From Bacteroidales bacterium (GTDB lineage: Bacteria > Bacteroidota > Bacteroidia > Bacteroidales > Muribaculaceae): 64,000 nt of DNA. Below are positions 35,343-43,382 of this stretch, piece by piece. Under the pieces are notes generated by a model. It was given only the letters and a program-made list of their open reading frames with translations, was not told where the DNA came from and did not search any database. The stretch lies in assembly GCA_003150235.1 (NCBI GenBank), contig QAMW01000029.1:17262-81261 (forward strand), given 5' to 3'. The translations under genes and the position numbers were made by a program. How positions within the stretch are numbered: position 1 is the first letter of the stretch; each line of letters starts with the position of its first letter.

Positions 35343-36764
35343 TTATAGTCTCCAACGGTCGGCTTTGACTGGCTTCGGCGGCAATACCTGTCGTCCGAGC
35401 CATGCCGTGATTATGCCACCGATGACCATGACGGCGATTGTCACGATAAGCACCAGTGTCGAGCCTCCCCATTTCAGCAGTACCGGGATGAAGAATGCGC
35501 CTGCGACAGCCCCCAGTTTGCCTATCGCCGCCGATACTCCTACACCGGTGCCTCGGTCGGCGACAGGATAGATTTGGGTCGGAAGGATAAAGGTGATGAG
35601 GTGAGGTCCGGCATTAAGGAACAACTCAAATACCATGAATCCGGCTATCGCAACCCATGTTGCCCAGTGCAGCCTGTAGGCAAGTAGCAGGATTACAAGA
35701 CCGACGGCGGAAAGGAAAAATCCCCATGCCTGCATCTTTACGTGGTAGAGCTTTTTTAACAGCAGCAATCCGACAACAAAGCCTACAAGCATGATTATGC
35801 TGAGCCAGATGGTGATTTCGACTGAATTGACGATATGTTCTATACGGGGCGCGTTGGCGGGCAGATAGTCGATGCCGAGAGCCATGATGAGGATGGGAAG
35901 GAATATGCCGATGCCATACACTCCCAGTCCTTCACATGCCCAGGGCACACCGCTGAAAATGATTTTTTTCAGGTTGCGTGAGAAAAACGAGCCTGATTGC
36001 TTTTTCGCGGTGGTGTCTGTTCCCGCCGGTGTAGTCACGGTTGGCGGTACGGGCATCTCAACATTCTTGCCAAGAAAGTATTGCACCGCTTTTTCGGCTT
36101 TTGCCCTCTCTCCACGTGCCATAAGCCAGCCGGGGCTTTCGGCGAAGCGCAGGCGCAGCAGCAATATGAATCCTGCCATTCCGGTCATGATAAACAACAG
36201 CTTGGGCCACGGTATTGCCGAGTCCCAAGTGCTTATCATCCAGAAGCAGAGGGCTGCGACAATGACGCTTCCTACAGATGCCGAAGCCTTTGCCACGCCT
36301 ACCATGAATAGCTTCCAGCGGTCGGGCATGATTTCAGAGATATAGTCGGGATCAAGGCTGTATTCACCGCCGACACTGAATCCCATCAGGAAAAGACACA
36401 CGAGCAATACCGGTATCGGATGCCAGAAATAGGCTGTGAGCGATGATACTATCATCAGTATAGGGCAAAGCCGGAAAAAGATCAGATAGCCGTAGCGGTC
36501 ACTTAGTTTTCCAAACACGAGTGCGCCGAGTGTACGCCCTATAAGTGCCGTGCAACCGAGTATGCCCTGCATTCCCGCCGACAGTTCCGGGTGAATCACT
36601 ATCTGTACCATAGGTATCACCACGCCTACGAGCGTGGCAAGTCCTTGACCTATCACTTGACCGAGCGACGCGATAATAAGCACTCTGATATGTCCCCACC
36701 GCAATGGCATGGTCGCCATGTCGATTTTCCCTTGCGAAACAGTTGAAACTTTATCCGTTGTCAT
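35343..36764 (-). CDS. Major facilitator superfamily transporter
   Basis: 473 residues with about 12 transmembrane segments; the start at 36764 gives MTTDKVSTVSQGKIDMATMP, while MATMPLRW at 36716 is also possible. MFS marks: LGALVFGKLSDRYGYLIFFR between helices 2 and 3 (motif GxLsDRxGR), GFSVGGEYSLDPDYISEIMP in helix 4-5 (sugar/metabolite porter style), and a charged central loop with PPTVTTPAGTDTTAKKQSG. It belongs near the metabolite:H+ symporter (MHS) or sugar porter groups; the substrate is unknown. A terminator-like hairpin ends 3 bp before the start codon (see 36768-36812), so expression may depend on readthrough from guaA. It is convergent with murF-alr. Confidence 0.85.
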   Translation of the reverse strand: MTTDKVSTVSQGKIDMATMPLRWGHIRVLIIASLGQVIGQGLATLVGVVIPMVQIVIHPELSAGMQGILGCTALIGRTLGALVFGKLSDRYGYLIFFRLCPILMIVSSLTAYFWHPIPVLLVCLFLMGFSVGGEYSLDPDYISEIMPDRWKLFMVGVAKASASVGSVIVAALCFWMISTWDSAIPWPKLLFIMTGMAGFILLLRLRFAESPGWLMARGERAKAEKAVQYFLGKNVEMPVPPTVTTPAGTDTTAKKQSGSFFSRNLKKIIFSGVPWACEGLGVYGIGIFLPILIMALGIDYLPANAPRIEHIVNSVEITIWLSIIMLVGFVVGLLLLKKLYHVKMQAWGFFLSAVGLVILLLAYRLHWATWVAIAGFMVFELFLNAGPHLITFILPTQIYPVADRGTGVGVSAAIGKLGAVAGAFFIPVLLKWGGSTLVLIVTIAVMVIGGIITAWLGRQVLPPKPVKADRWRL

Positions 36765-36767
36765 AAA

Positions 36768-36812
36768 AAAAGCTTTCAGCATCAATATAAATATATAATG
36801 CCGAAAGCTTTT
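36768..36812 (-). terminator. Terminator-like hairpin between guaA and the MFS gene
   Basis: Left arm 36768-36782 (AAAAGCTTTCAGCAT) pairs with right arm 36798-36812 with one mismatch; loop 15 nt. Read leftward, the stem is followed by seven T residues and then directly by the MFS start codon at 36764. It looks like an intrinsic terminator of guaA placed against the next gene, hence a possible attenuator. Confidence 0.65.
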
Positions 36813-36833
36813 CAAAAGTTCTTATCCCCTCGC

Positions 36834-38357
36834 TTATTCCCACTCGATTGTTGCCGGCGGCTTGGAGGAGATGTCGTAGCATACGCGGTTTACGCCGCGC
36901 ACCTTGCGGATGATGTCGTTGCTCACCTTTGCCATGAAGTCGTAGGGGAGGTGTGCCCAGTCGGCTGTCATCGCGTCGGTAGAAGTCACGGCACGCAGTG
37001 CTACGGCGCGTTCGTATGTGCGCTCATCGCCCATCACGCCGACGCTTTGCACGGGGAGCAGTATCACTCCCGCCTGCCATACCTGGTCGTACAGCCCCCA
37101 GTCGCGTAGACCCTGGATGAAGATGTCGTCGGCATCTTGAAGTATGCGTACTTTTTCCGGGGTGATGTCGCCGAGTATGCGCACTGCAAGTCCGGGACCC
37201 GGGAAGGGATGACGCTTGATGAGATGTTCAGGCATTCCGAGTTCACGACCTACCGCGCGCACTTCATCCTTGAAGAGCAAGCGGAGCGGTTCACACAACT
37301 TCAGATTCATTTTCTCGGGCAGACCGCCTACATTGTGGTGACTCTTGATGGTGGTACCGGTGATGGATAGCGACTCGATGCAGTCGGGGTAGATGGTGCC
37401 CTGTGCCAGCCACTTCACATCTTTAATCTTATGTGCTTCTTCGTCAAACACGTCGATGAAGCCTTTGCCGATAATCTTACGCTTGCGTTCGGGATCGGTC
37501 ACGCCTGCGAGCTCGCTGAAAAATTTCTCAGAGGCATCCACTCCGATTACGTTGAGACCGAGGCACTCGTAGTCGTGAAGCACATTTTTAAACTCGTTTT
37601 TGCGGAGCATGCCGTGGTCCACGAATATACAGGTGAGATTTTTGCCTATCGCCTTGTTGAGCAGCACAGCCGCTACCGAAGAATCGACGCCTCCGCTTAG
37701 TCCGAGCACTACCTTGTCATCGCCGAGCTGTTCTTTCAGGGCAGCTACGGTACTCTCGATAAACGATGCTGCGCTCCAGTCCTGACGGCTGCCGCAGATG
37801 TCAACTACAAAGTTTTTCAGAAGCTGTGTGCCGTCGGTGGTGTGATATACTTCAGGATGGAACTGCACGCCCCACACCTTCTCGCCTTCAATCTGATAAG
37901 CCGCATTTGCTACTTTTTCAGTCGAAGCGATGATCTTGAAGTTGTCGGGAAGCGAGGTGATGGTGTCACCGTGGCTCATCCACACTTGCGAACGCTCGGG
38001 AAGCCCGTGCAAGAGGGGATTCTGATTGTCAAACTTTTCAAGATGCTCCCTGCCATACTCGCGCGAACCGGCTGGCTCTACCTTGCCACCGTTGGAGTAG
38101 GCGATGAACTGCGCCCCGTAGCAGATGCCGAGGATAGGATATTTCCCACGGATTTTGCTGAGGTCGACCTTGAACGCTTTTTCATCGTAGACCGAGAATG
38201 GACTTCCCGAAAGTATCACTCCTATCACCGACGGGTCATCGTGAGGAAATTTGTTGTAGGGAAGAATCTCGCAATACGTGTTCAGTTCGCGCACCCGTCG
38301 CCCGATGAGCTGGGTTGTCTGCGAGCCGAAGTCGAGGATTATGATTTTCTCTTGCAT
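36834..38357 (-). CDS. guaA: GMP synthase (glutamine-hydrolysing)
   Basis: Converts XMP to GMP; 507 residues, cytosolic. The class I glutaminase domain holds GICYGAQFIAYSNGG (nucleophile Cys near 84) and VWGVQFHPEVYHT (His/Glu). The ATP pyrophosphatase domain starts at LGLSGGVDSSVAAVLLNKAI, and the C-terminal dimerization domain ends GVNRVCYDISSKPPATIEWE. It is intact and of normal length. It is preceded by a -7 box within a repeated promoter element (38388-38478) and followed by the hairpin at 36768-36812. No guanine/xanthine riboswitch fold is evident in the 30-nt leader. Confidence 0.98.
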   Translation of the reverse strand: MQEKIIILDFGSQTTQLIGRRVRELNTYCEILPYNKFPHDDPSVIGVILSGSPFSVYDEKAFKVDLSKIRGKYPILGICYGAQFIAYSNGGKVEPAGSREYGREHLEKFDNQNPLLHGLPERSQVWMSHGDTITSLPDNFKIIASTEKVANAAYQIEGEKVWGVQFHPEVYHTTDGTQLLKNFVVDICGSRQDWSAASFIESTVAALKEQLGDDKVVLGLSGGVDSSVAAVLLNKAIGKNLTCIFVDHGMLRKNEFKNVLHDYECLGLNVIGVDASEKFFSELAGVTDPERKRKIIGKGFIDVFDEEAHKIKDVKWLAQGTIYPDCIESLSITGTTIKSHHNVGGLPEKMNLKLCEPLRLLFKDEVRAVGRELGMPEHLIKRHPFPGPGLAVRILGDITPEKVRILQDADDIFIQGLRDWGLYDQVWQAGVILLPVQSVGVMGDERTYERAVALRAVTSTDAMTADWAHLPYDFMAKVSNDIIRKVRGVNRVCYDISSKPPATIEWE

Positions 38358-38387
38358 AGAGTGATGATTGGGGTTTTGAAATCACTG

Positions 38388-38478
38388 CAAAGATACGAAT
38401 AAGTCGAGAGTAATGCCAAATTTATTTGAGCATTACCGAGCGAAAGTATCTAAGACGAAGCCAAAGATACGAATAAGT
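38388..38478 (-). promoter_or_regulatory. Promoter-bearing repeat element, copy 1 (guaA)
   Basis: Contains TATCTTTG boxes on the minus strand at 38388-38395 and again at 38462-38469, each followed by GAATAAG (plus-strand view CAAAGATACGAATAAG). In between is a hairpin-forming GTAATGCC...GCATTAC. The whole 91 bp matches 45375-45465 with only a few differences. The proximal box lies 31 bp before guaA. Confidence 0.7.
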
Positions 38479-38905
38479 TTTCAGATTTCAGATGATAGAG
38501 ATACAGATTGACATAAGATCAAAGGTGACAGATTGATTTTTTGGCATTGGTAACCAGCGCGTAGCAGTAGGGGCTGCTGGAAGGCAGCCCGCATAGTGGG
38601 CAGCGTTGCCCGCAGGGCATCATCTATATTTAGCCGTCGGTTGAGCGTAGCGATACCGACGGAAAGCGGATGTAATCCGATGTTTCCGATAGGAATCATC
38701 TTATAGCACGATTGATGATTCCCTGAACGGGAAACGATTGATTGGCGATGCTTGGGCCCCGTAGGTTTCGCGTCGCTCAACACTACGGCTACAGAAAGAT
38801 TTTCCCCTGTTGGGGAAAGAGTTTTTTAGTTTTCTGAGTGGCGTTAATTTCATTAATGTCTTTAGCGACTTAATGACTGTAAAATCGCCCGTCCGGACAC
38901 TATTT
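38479..38905. repeat. Gene-free stretch with REP-like units
   Basis: No gene supported. It contains a REP-like unit at 38567-38590 (GTAG then a perfect 7-bp stem GGGCTGC/GCAGCCC around hexaloop TGGAAG), and a second hairpin type at 38634-38662 (CCGTCGGT/ACCGACGG around TGAGCGTAGCGAT) whose loop and right arm recur near 56,583. Gene remnants are not recognisable. Confidence 0.7.
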
Positions 38906-39826
38906 CTACTGCTCGTCGCCGATAGCGGCGAGAGCGTCGTTGAGGGCGGTGTCGGGGTTGAGGCGTATTACTGAGGGGTCGCGTTTGAGCCAGGTGAGCT
39001 GTTTTTTGGCGTAGACGCGTGTGTTTTTCTTCATTCGCGAGATGGCGGTGTCGAGATCCATTGTGCCGTCGAAATAGGCAAATATCTCCTTATATCCGAC
39101 CGTGTTAAGGGAGTTGAGGTGGCGGAGGGGATATACTCTGCGTGCTTCCTCGATGAAGCCTGACTCTATCATCGCATCGACTCGACGGTTGATGCGGTCA
39201 AAAAGTTCTTCCCTGGGATAGTCAATCATCATTTTCACTACACGAAACGGGCGTTCCTTGACTCCGCCTGTGCGTAGCGACGAGTAGGGGCGTCCCGCCT
39301 CAAGACTTATCTCGATGGCGTGGATAAGGCGGCGGTGGTTTGCCGGGTCGGCGATGGCTAGATAGCCGGGGTCAAGATTGCGCAGTGTAGCCCTCACGCC
39401 TTCGATTCCTTCCCGCTCGTAAAGTTCCATCACATGACGGCGCACACCGTCGCTTACCGTAGGAAGGTCGTCGATGCCCCGGGTCACGGCGTCGACATAC
39501 ATCATCGAGCCACCGCACATCACCGCGCAGGACGATTTTTTCCATAGTTGCGGCAGCAACGTCATGACATCTTCCTCGTAGCGCGCCGCGCTGTAATATT
39601 CATCGATGCTGAGTGTGCCTACAAAATGATGGGTTACGGTGGCGAGTTCTTCAGGTGTCGGAGCAGCGGTGCCTATGGGTATGTCGCGGAAAAGCTGCCG
39701 CGAGTCGGCTGAGATGATGTCACATCCCAGCCGACTCGCCAGCTTTATCGACAGACCGGTCTTTCCGGACGCTGTCGGTCCGGTGATTACGACCAGTAGA
39801 GGTTTCTCGTTTTCAGCTGTCATCAT
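38906..39826 (-). CDS. miaA: tRNA dimethylallyltransferase
   Basis: Isopentenylates A37 of tRNAs reading UNN codons; 306 residues. P-loop VVITGPTASGKTGLSIKLAS (residues 11-30), the DSRQLFRDIPIGTAAP block that contacts substrate, and HHFVG, RRLIHAIEI and KKNTRVYAKKQLTWLKRD near the C terminus are all in place. The start at 39826 follows the pepT stop directly with no gap, so the two are probably translated from the same transcript. Confidence 0.96.
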   Translation of the reverse strand: MMTAENEKPLLVVITGPTASGKTGLSIKLASRLGCDIISADSRQLFRDIPIGTAAPTPEELATVTHHFVGTLSIDEYYSAARYEEDVMTLLPQLWKKSSCAVMCGGSMMYVDAVTRGIDDLPTVSDGVRRHVMELYEREGIEGVRATLRNLDPGYLAIADPANHRRLIHAIEISLEAGRPYSSLRTGGVKERPFRVVKMMIDYPREELFDRINRRVDAMIESGFIEEARRVYPLRHLNSLNTVGYKEIFAYFDGTMDLDTAISRMKKNTRVYAKKQLTWLKRDPSVIRLNPDTALNDALAAIGDEQ

Positions 39827-41047
39827 CTATCGCTCAGCCACTATGCGCGCGATTTCCACGATGACCTGGGTTGCCTTCTCCATCGAGGGGATGGGTATGA
39901 ACTCATATCTGCCATGGAAATTAAGTCCGCCTGCAAATATATTGGGGCAGGGCAGACCCTTGAACGACAGCTGCGCTCCGTCAGTTCCGCCGCGGATAGG
40001 AACAACGTGGGGTTCAACCCCGGCTATGCGCATGGCATCTTCCGCGATGTCGATTATATACATCACCGGCTCGATTTTCTCGCGCATGTTGTAGTACTGG
40101 TCCTTGATCTCGATGGCTGTGCTGTTGGGAAACTCATTGTTGATTTTCCTCACAAGATGCTCCAGTTCCTTCTTGCGGCGCTCGAAGCGGTCGCGATCAT
40201 GGTCGCGGATGATATAGGTGACTACGGTCTTCTCGACGTTGCCCTCGATTGAGATGAGGTGGTAAAATCCTTCGTAGCCTTCGGTGTGTTCCGGGGTCTC
40301 CCAGCGGGGGAGCATGGAGGTAAACTGGTTGGCGATACGGATGGAGTTAATCATCTTGTGCTTGGCGTAGCCGGGATGCACGTTGCGACCGGTGAAGGTG
40401 ACTTTTGCCACGGCGGCGTTGAAATTCTCATATTCAAGCTCGCCTATCTCGCCGCCATCCATTGTGTAGGCGAAGTCGGCACCAAACTCCTCTACGTCAA
40501 ATTTATGCGCTCCCTGTCCGATTTCCTCGTCGGGATTGAAGGCTATGCGTATCTTGCCGTGCTTGATTTCGGGATGCTTCATCAGATAGTCGACCGCTGA
40601 GATAATCTCCGCGATGCCTGCCTTGTCATCGGCACCGAGAAGAGTGTTGCCATCGGTCACGATAAGGTCTTGTCCGCGGTAGGAGTCAAGCTCGGGAAAT
40701 TCGCGCGGCGAAAGCACGATTTCTTTCTCCGCGTTGAGGGTGATGTCGCCCCCTTCATAATTCTTCACGATACGCGGTGTGACATGCCGCCCCGACATGT
40801 CGGGCGATGTGTCGAGATGGGCTATGAAGCCTACTGTCGGCACCGGAGTCTCGATATTGGCGGGGAGTGTCGCCATCAGGTAGCCGTTGTCGTCGAGGGT
40901 TATATCCTCAAGCCCCATCGCCTGCAACTCCTTTTCGAGGTGCTGCGCAAATTCCATCTGACCCGGTGTAGAGGGCCAGAGATTTGTAAGCTCGTCACTC
41001 TGAGTGTCAAACTTCACATATTGTAAAAATCTGTCAACTACATTCAT
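39827..41047 (-). CDS. pepT: Peptidase T (tripeptide aminopeptidase)
   Basis: Releases N-terminal residues from tripeptides; M20B metallopeptidase of 406 residues, cytosolic and zinc-dependent. Metal/catalytic motifs: GFIAHLDTSPDMSG (His and catalytic Asp), LLGADDKAGIAEII (bridging Asp), NPDEEIGQGAHKFDVEEFG (catalytic and metal Glu), AYTMDGGEIGELEYENFNAA and PIRGGTDGAQLSFKGLPCPN. The length is typical. It is the upstream member of the pepT-miaA pair and divergent from the PRTase-DprA island 147 bp away. Confidence 0.96.
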   Translation of the reverse strand: MNVVDRFLQYVKFDTQSDELTNLWPSTPGQMEFAQHLEKELQAMGLEDITLDDNGYLMATLPANIETPVPTVGFIAHLDTSPDMSGRHVTPRIVKNYEGGDITLNAEKEIVLSPREFPELDSYRGQDLIVTDGNTLLGADDKAGIAEIISAVDYLMKHPEIKHGKIRIAFNPDEEIGQGAHKFDVEEFGADFAYTMDGGEIGELEYENFNAAVAKVTFTGRNVHPGYAKHKMINSIRIANQFTSMLPRWETPEHTEGYEGFYHLISIEGNVEKTVVTYIIRDHDRDRFERRKKELEHLVRKINNEFPNSTAIEIKDQYYNMREKIEPVMYIIDIAEDAMRIAGVEPHVVPIRGGTDGAQLSFKGLPCPNIFAGGLNFHGRYEFIPIPSMEKATQVIVEIARIVAER

Positions 41048-41160
41048 GGAGTAATTCTTTAAAAAGTTTCAATGAATGCAAAATTATAAGAAATTCCCGA
41101 ATGTGCAACCCTTCCCGTCATTTTAACTGCTATTTTTATCACTTTCTCCTGAAATTATCT

Positions 41161-41168
41161 TATATTTG
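41161..41168 (+). promoter_or_regulatory. -7 promoter box for the PRTase-DprA pair
   Basis: TATATTTG, exact TAnnTTTG match, 26 bp before the PRTase ATG at 41194. It supports that start over an upstream in-frame ATG at 41101, which would precede the promoter. Confidence 0.6.
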
Positions 41169-41193
41169 TTTTTGGTTATTCAACACCCGGTCT

Positions 41194-42051
41194 ATGAGTT
41201 TTAATTTTTCTGAGCTGGCATTTTTGGGCGTTCCGCAAAAAACTATTACCTTGGACAATATTCGTGCTGTTGTCGAAGGAGACGATACGCGCCGGATTGC
41301 TTTTGCTTCTTCTCACGCCGGAGCGCTGAAAAAGACTGACGGTAACCATGGAAAAATCGTATTGCCTTTCAATGATACGATTGGAGTTTTTATTCATGCT
41401 GAGATAGGTCGGGACGTAAATCTCTTTTCGTCAAAATTCAGAGGCTTTTGGCGCGCAATAAATTCGGAAGAGGAGTTTGAGCGATTTGAGGCTTTTATTG
41501 AAAAGTATCGTGATGTTGTGTTCCTTCGTGATAATCTTGACTTATCGATAGCTCTTTCAATGAATTTTGAGGATGATGAAGAACATACTGAAATCGGGGA
41601 CTTGGAGTATCGGGCAAAATTTCAGAACGATGCGGTTGCGGAGGCAGAATTGTCGAAAAGATGTGCCGAATGGATTGAACGCCTGCCTTATTATAAGCAT
41701 GCCCGCTATATATGTGCAGTTCCGGGTGAAAGAGGAGTGAAGAATCTTCCGGCGCGTATTGTATCGACACTTGATGCTTTCGGTTTTGACGATATTTCGC
41801 AACATGTTTATTGGCAAAATAAAACACGTAAAATTAAGAATGCCGAGTCGGTCGATGAAAAGTTGGAGATACTGGATGATTCGTGTTTAGCTATTGACAA
41901 TGATATTGATTTGAAGGGGGCGAGTGTCATCCTTTTCGATGACCTTTATATGTCGGGTCTTACGATGCAGTATTTGGCAATGAAATTAAAAGAACGCGGT
42001 GCATCGAGGGTGCTGGGGCTTTCAATCGTTAAATCAAGAAAAAATAAATGA
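41194..42051 (+). CDS. Phosphoribosyltransferase-domain protein of a PRTase-DprA pair
   Basis: 285 residues. The C-terminal half is a type I phosphoribosyltransferase fold: YKHARYICAVPGERGVKN, an inserted basic segment NKTRKIKNAESVDEKL, and the PRPP loop VILFDDLYMSGLTMQYLAMK (acidic pair DD plus small residues, near residues 245-264), then RGASRVLGLSIVKS. This resembles ComF-like PRTases but lacks their zinc finger. The N-terminal about 160 residues (VPQKTITLDNIRAVVEGDDT, RRIAFASSHAGALKKTDGNH, a helical FRGFWRAINSEEEFERF) are unknown to me. The start at 41194 follows the -7 box. Base composition is clearly more AT-rich than pepT and rsgA, a sign of transfer. The stop overlaps the dprA-like start (ATGA), so the pair is translationally coupled. 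Confidence 0.8.
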   Translation: MSFNFSELAFLGVPQKTITLDNIRAVVEGDDTRRIAFASSHAGALKKTDGNHGKIVLPFNDTIGVFIHAEIGRDVNLFSSKFRGFWRAINSEEEFERFEAFIEKYRDVVFLRDNLDLSIALSMNFEDDEEHTEIGDLEYRAKFQNDAVAEAELSKRCAEWIERLPYYKHARYICAVPGERGVKNLPARIVSTLDAFGFDDISQHVYWQNKTRKIKNAESVDEKLEILDDSCLAIDNDIDLKGASVILFDDLYMSGLTMQYLAMKLKERGASRVLGLSIVKSRKNK

Positions 42052-42965
42052 TTATGCTGAGATCGGCTAATATAGAGCAAATAGATACGATATACAGATT
42101 GTTGAAAGTGAAAGGTGTCGGTCCGGTACTGACCAACAAAATATTACATTCGGTTGGTGGTAATTTCGATACGAGTGGGTTTCAGCATAAGATTTATTCT
42201 GTATTGGATAGTGCCCAAAAAGATTGTTTTGGCGCTGTTGTGAGTGTAGTCCAGGAACTTACATCCCGATATCAAGTCGGCTTTATGTCAATAATTGATG
42301 CTGATTACCCGCTGGAACTAAAAAAGTTTTTATCTGTGAACACTCCTCCGGTGTTGTCGTTTATCGGTAACACTGCGTTGCTGACGAAGCGTAAGATTGC
42401 TTTTAGCGGCTCGAGAAAAGTGTCGCAGAAAGGTGTGGATATCACTCGTGATTGCGTTAATCAACTTTCCGTGGATGATGTGTGTATTGTGTCTGGCTAT
42501 GCCGCTGGCGTTGATCTTGCTGCTCATGAAGAAGCGATTGCCTCCGGTGCTTCCACGATAATTATAATGCCGGAGGGAATTAATAATTTCAGGATAAAAA
42601 AAGAGCTTAAGGATATATGGGATTGGAATCGAATCCTTGTGATAAGCGAGTTTATGCCCGCCGATAAATGGACAGCTTCAAGGGCGATGACTCGAAATAA
42701 TACTATTCTGGGTTTGAGCGATTTGATTTTTGTGATTGAAGCAGGGGAGACGGGTGGAAGTCTTGATGCCGGTATTAAAGCTATAAATGGTGGCAAACCG
42801 TTATTTGTTCCACAATATAGGATTATCCCGGAATCAGCTATGGGTAACAATCTGCTTATTAGCCGGGGTGCTTTCCCTGTAAGGATGAAACGAGAAACAG
42901 CTAAGGCTAATCTTGACAAAGCTTTTGAATTGTTACATACACCAGTTGATAATACCCTTTTTTAG
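42048..42965 (+). CDS. DprA/SMF-like Rossmann protein of a PRTase-DprA pair
   Basis: 305 residues. The N terminus has a helix-hairpin-helix-like stretch (IDTIYRLLKVKGVGPVLTNK). The SMF/DprA core follows: MSIIDADYPLELKKFL, TPPVLSFIGNTALL, KIAFSGSRKVSQKG, IVSGYAAGVDLAAHEEAIAS, TIIIMPEGINNF, ILVISEFMPADKWTASRAMT, RNNTILGLSDLIFVIEAG and TGGSLDAGIKAINGGKPLF. The C-terminal winged helix of housekeeping DprA is absent. Canonical DprA loads RecA on incoming ssDNA; this copy, paired with a PRTase on an AT-rich patch, is more likely a conflict-system sensor that binds a nucleotide or nucleic acid. A housekeeping dprA should exist elsewhere in the genome. Confidence 0.85.
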   Translation: MIMLRSANIEQIDTIYRLLKVKGVGPVLTNKILHSVGGNFDTSGFQHKIYSVLDSAQKDCFGAVVSVVQELTSRYQVGFMSIIDADYPLELKKFLSVNTPPVLSFIGNTALLTKRKIAFSGSRKVSQKGVDITRDCVNQLSVDDVCIVSGYAAGVDLAAHEEAIASGASTIIIMPEGINNFRIKKELKDIWDWNRILVISEFMPADKWTASRAMTRNNTILGLSDLIFVIEAGETGGSLDAGIKAINGGKPLFVPQYRIIPESAMGNNLLISRGAFPVRMKRETAKANLDKAFELLHTPVDNTLF

Positions 42966-43020
42966 ATTTGACTTCAATTTTCAATTACTCTTAATCTTCT
43001 AACCTCATAACCCTAAAACC

Positions 43021-43050
43021 TTTTTTCTTCGCTTTACTGCGAAGAAAAAA
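43021..43050. other. AT-rich hairpin downstream of the PRTase-DprA pair
   Basis: A perfect 12-bp inverted repeat (TTTTTTCTTCGC at 43021-43032, complement at 43039-43050) with a 6-nt loop, 55 bp after the dprA-like stop. It may end transcription, but the 3' side carries A rather than T residues on both strands, so it is not a standard terminator. Confidence 0.5.
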
Positions 43051-43089
43051 AAATTCCCATTTGTACGTTGAACGAGACCTTCGCGTTAT

Positions 43090-43097
43090 TATCTTTG
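43090..43097 (+). promoter_or_regulatory. -7 promoter box before a 42-codon frame
   Basis: TATCTTTG, exact consensus, 23 bp before the ATG at 43121. It drives either the short frame, a remnant or a small RNA. Confidence 0.45.
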
Positions 43098-43120
43098 TGC
43101 CAAACCAATCCGAAATCACA

Positions 43121-43249
43121 ATGAAAACGACGCGTCTATCACATTTGGAAACTGTTGCCAGCAGTGCCTCATCTTTCGGCAGGAGAATGATACAAAACTA
43201 TGGTTTTACCCTCAATGTAGGGACATCGCTTTGCGATGGGAGTTGGTAA
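43121..43249 (+). pseudogene. Short frame, probable gene remnant cut by a repeat
   Basis: A 42-codon frame (MKTTRLSHLETVASSASSFG at the N terminus) with a well-placed promoter. It runs into the REP-like element at 43217-43288 and stops inside it, so the last 11 residues are repeat-encoded. I recognise no family. A truncated gene or a leader fragment is more likely than a functional peptide; a small RNA is the other option. Confidence 0.3.
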
Positions 43250-43288
43250 TCAAAGCGTTATGTAAACGTGCCAAAGGCACGTCCCTAC
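43217..43288. repeat. 72-bp REP-like element with inverted ends
   Basis: Ends are an 8-bp inverted repeat (GTAGGGAC at 43217-43224, GTCCCTAC at 43281-43288). Two inner hairpins: CATCGC-TTT-GCGATG and CGTGCC-AAA-GGCACG. Same design as 7577-7655. The rest of 42966-43382 holds only the hairpin and the short frame. Confidence 0.75.
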
Positions 43289-43382
43289 ATCTTGGCGGTT
43301 TTGCAATACCCTTAAAGCAATTCAAAGCGGATGGTTCCTTCGTAACCCTATAACCGCCTAACCTTCAAGCCACTGGCTTGAA

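Noticed and set aside
38481..38783. 100-codon leftward frame upstream of guaA
   Set aside because: It covers the repeat cluster and shows no protein-like composition or family match.
41101..41193. 31-codon N-terminal extension of the PRTase protein
   Set aside because: It starts upstream of the -7 box at 41161, and the extension is hydrophobic and Cys/Phe-rich, unlike the rest.
42048..42965. Housekeeping competence DprA
   Set aside because: It lacks the C-terminal winged helix, is AT-rich and is coupled to a PRTase, so I treat it as a conflict-system paralogue.
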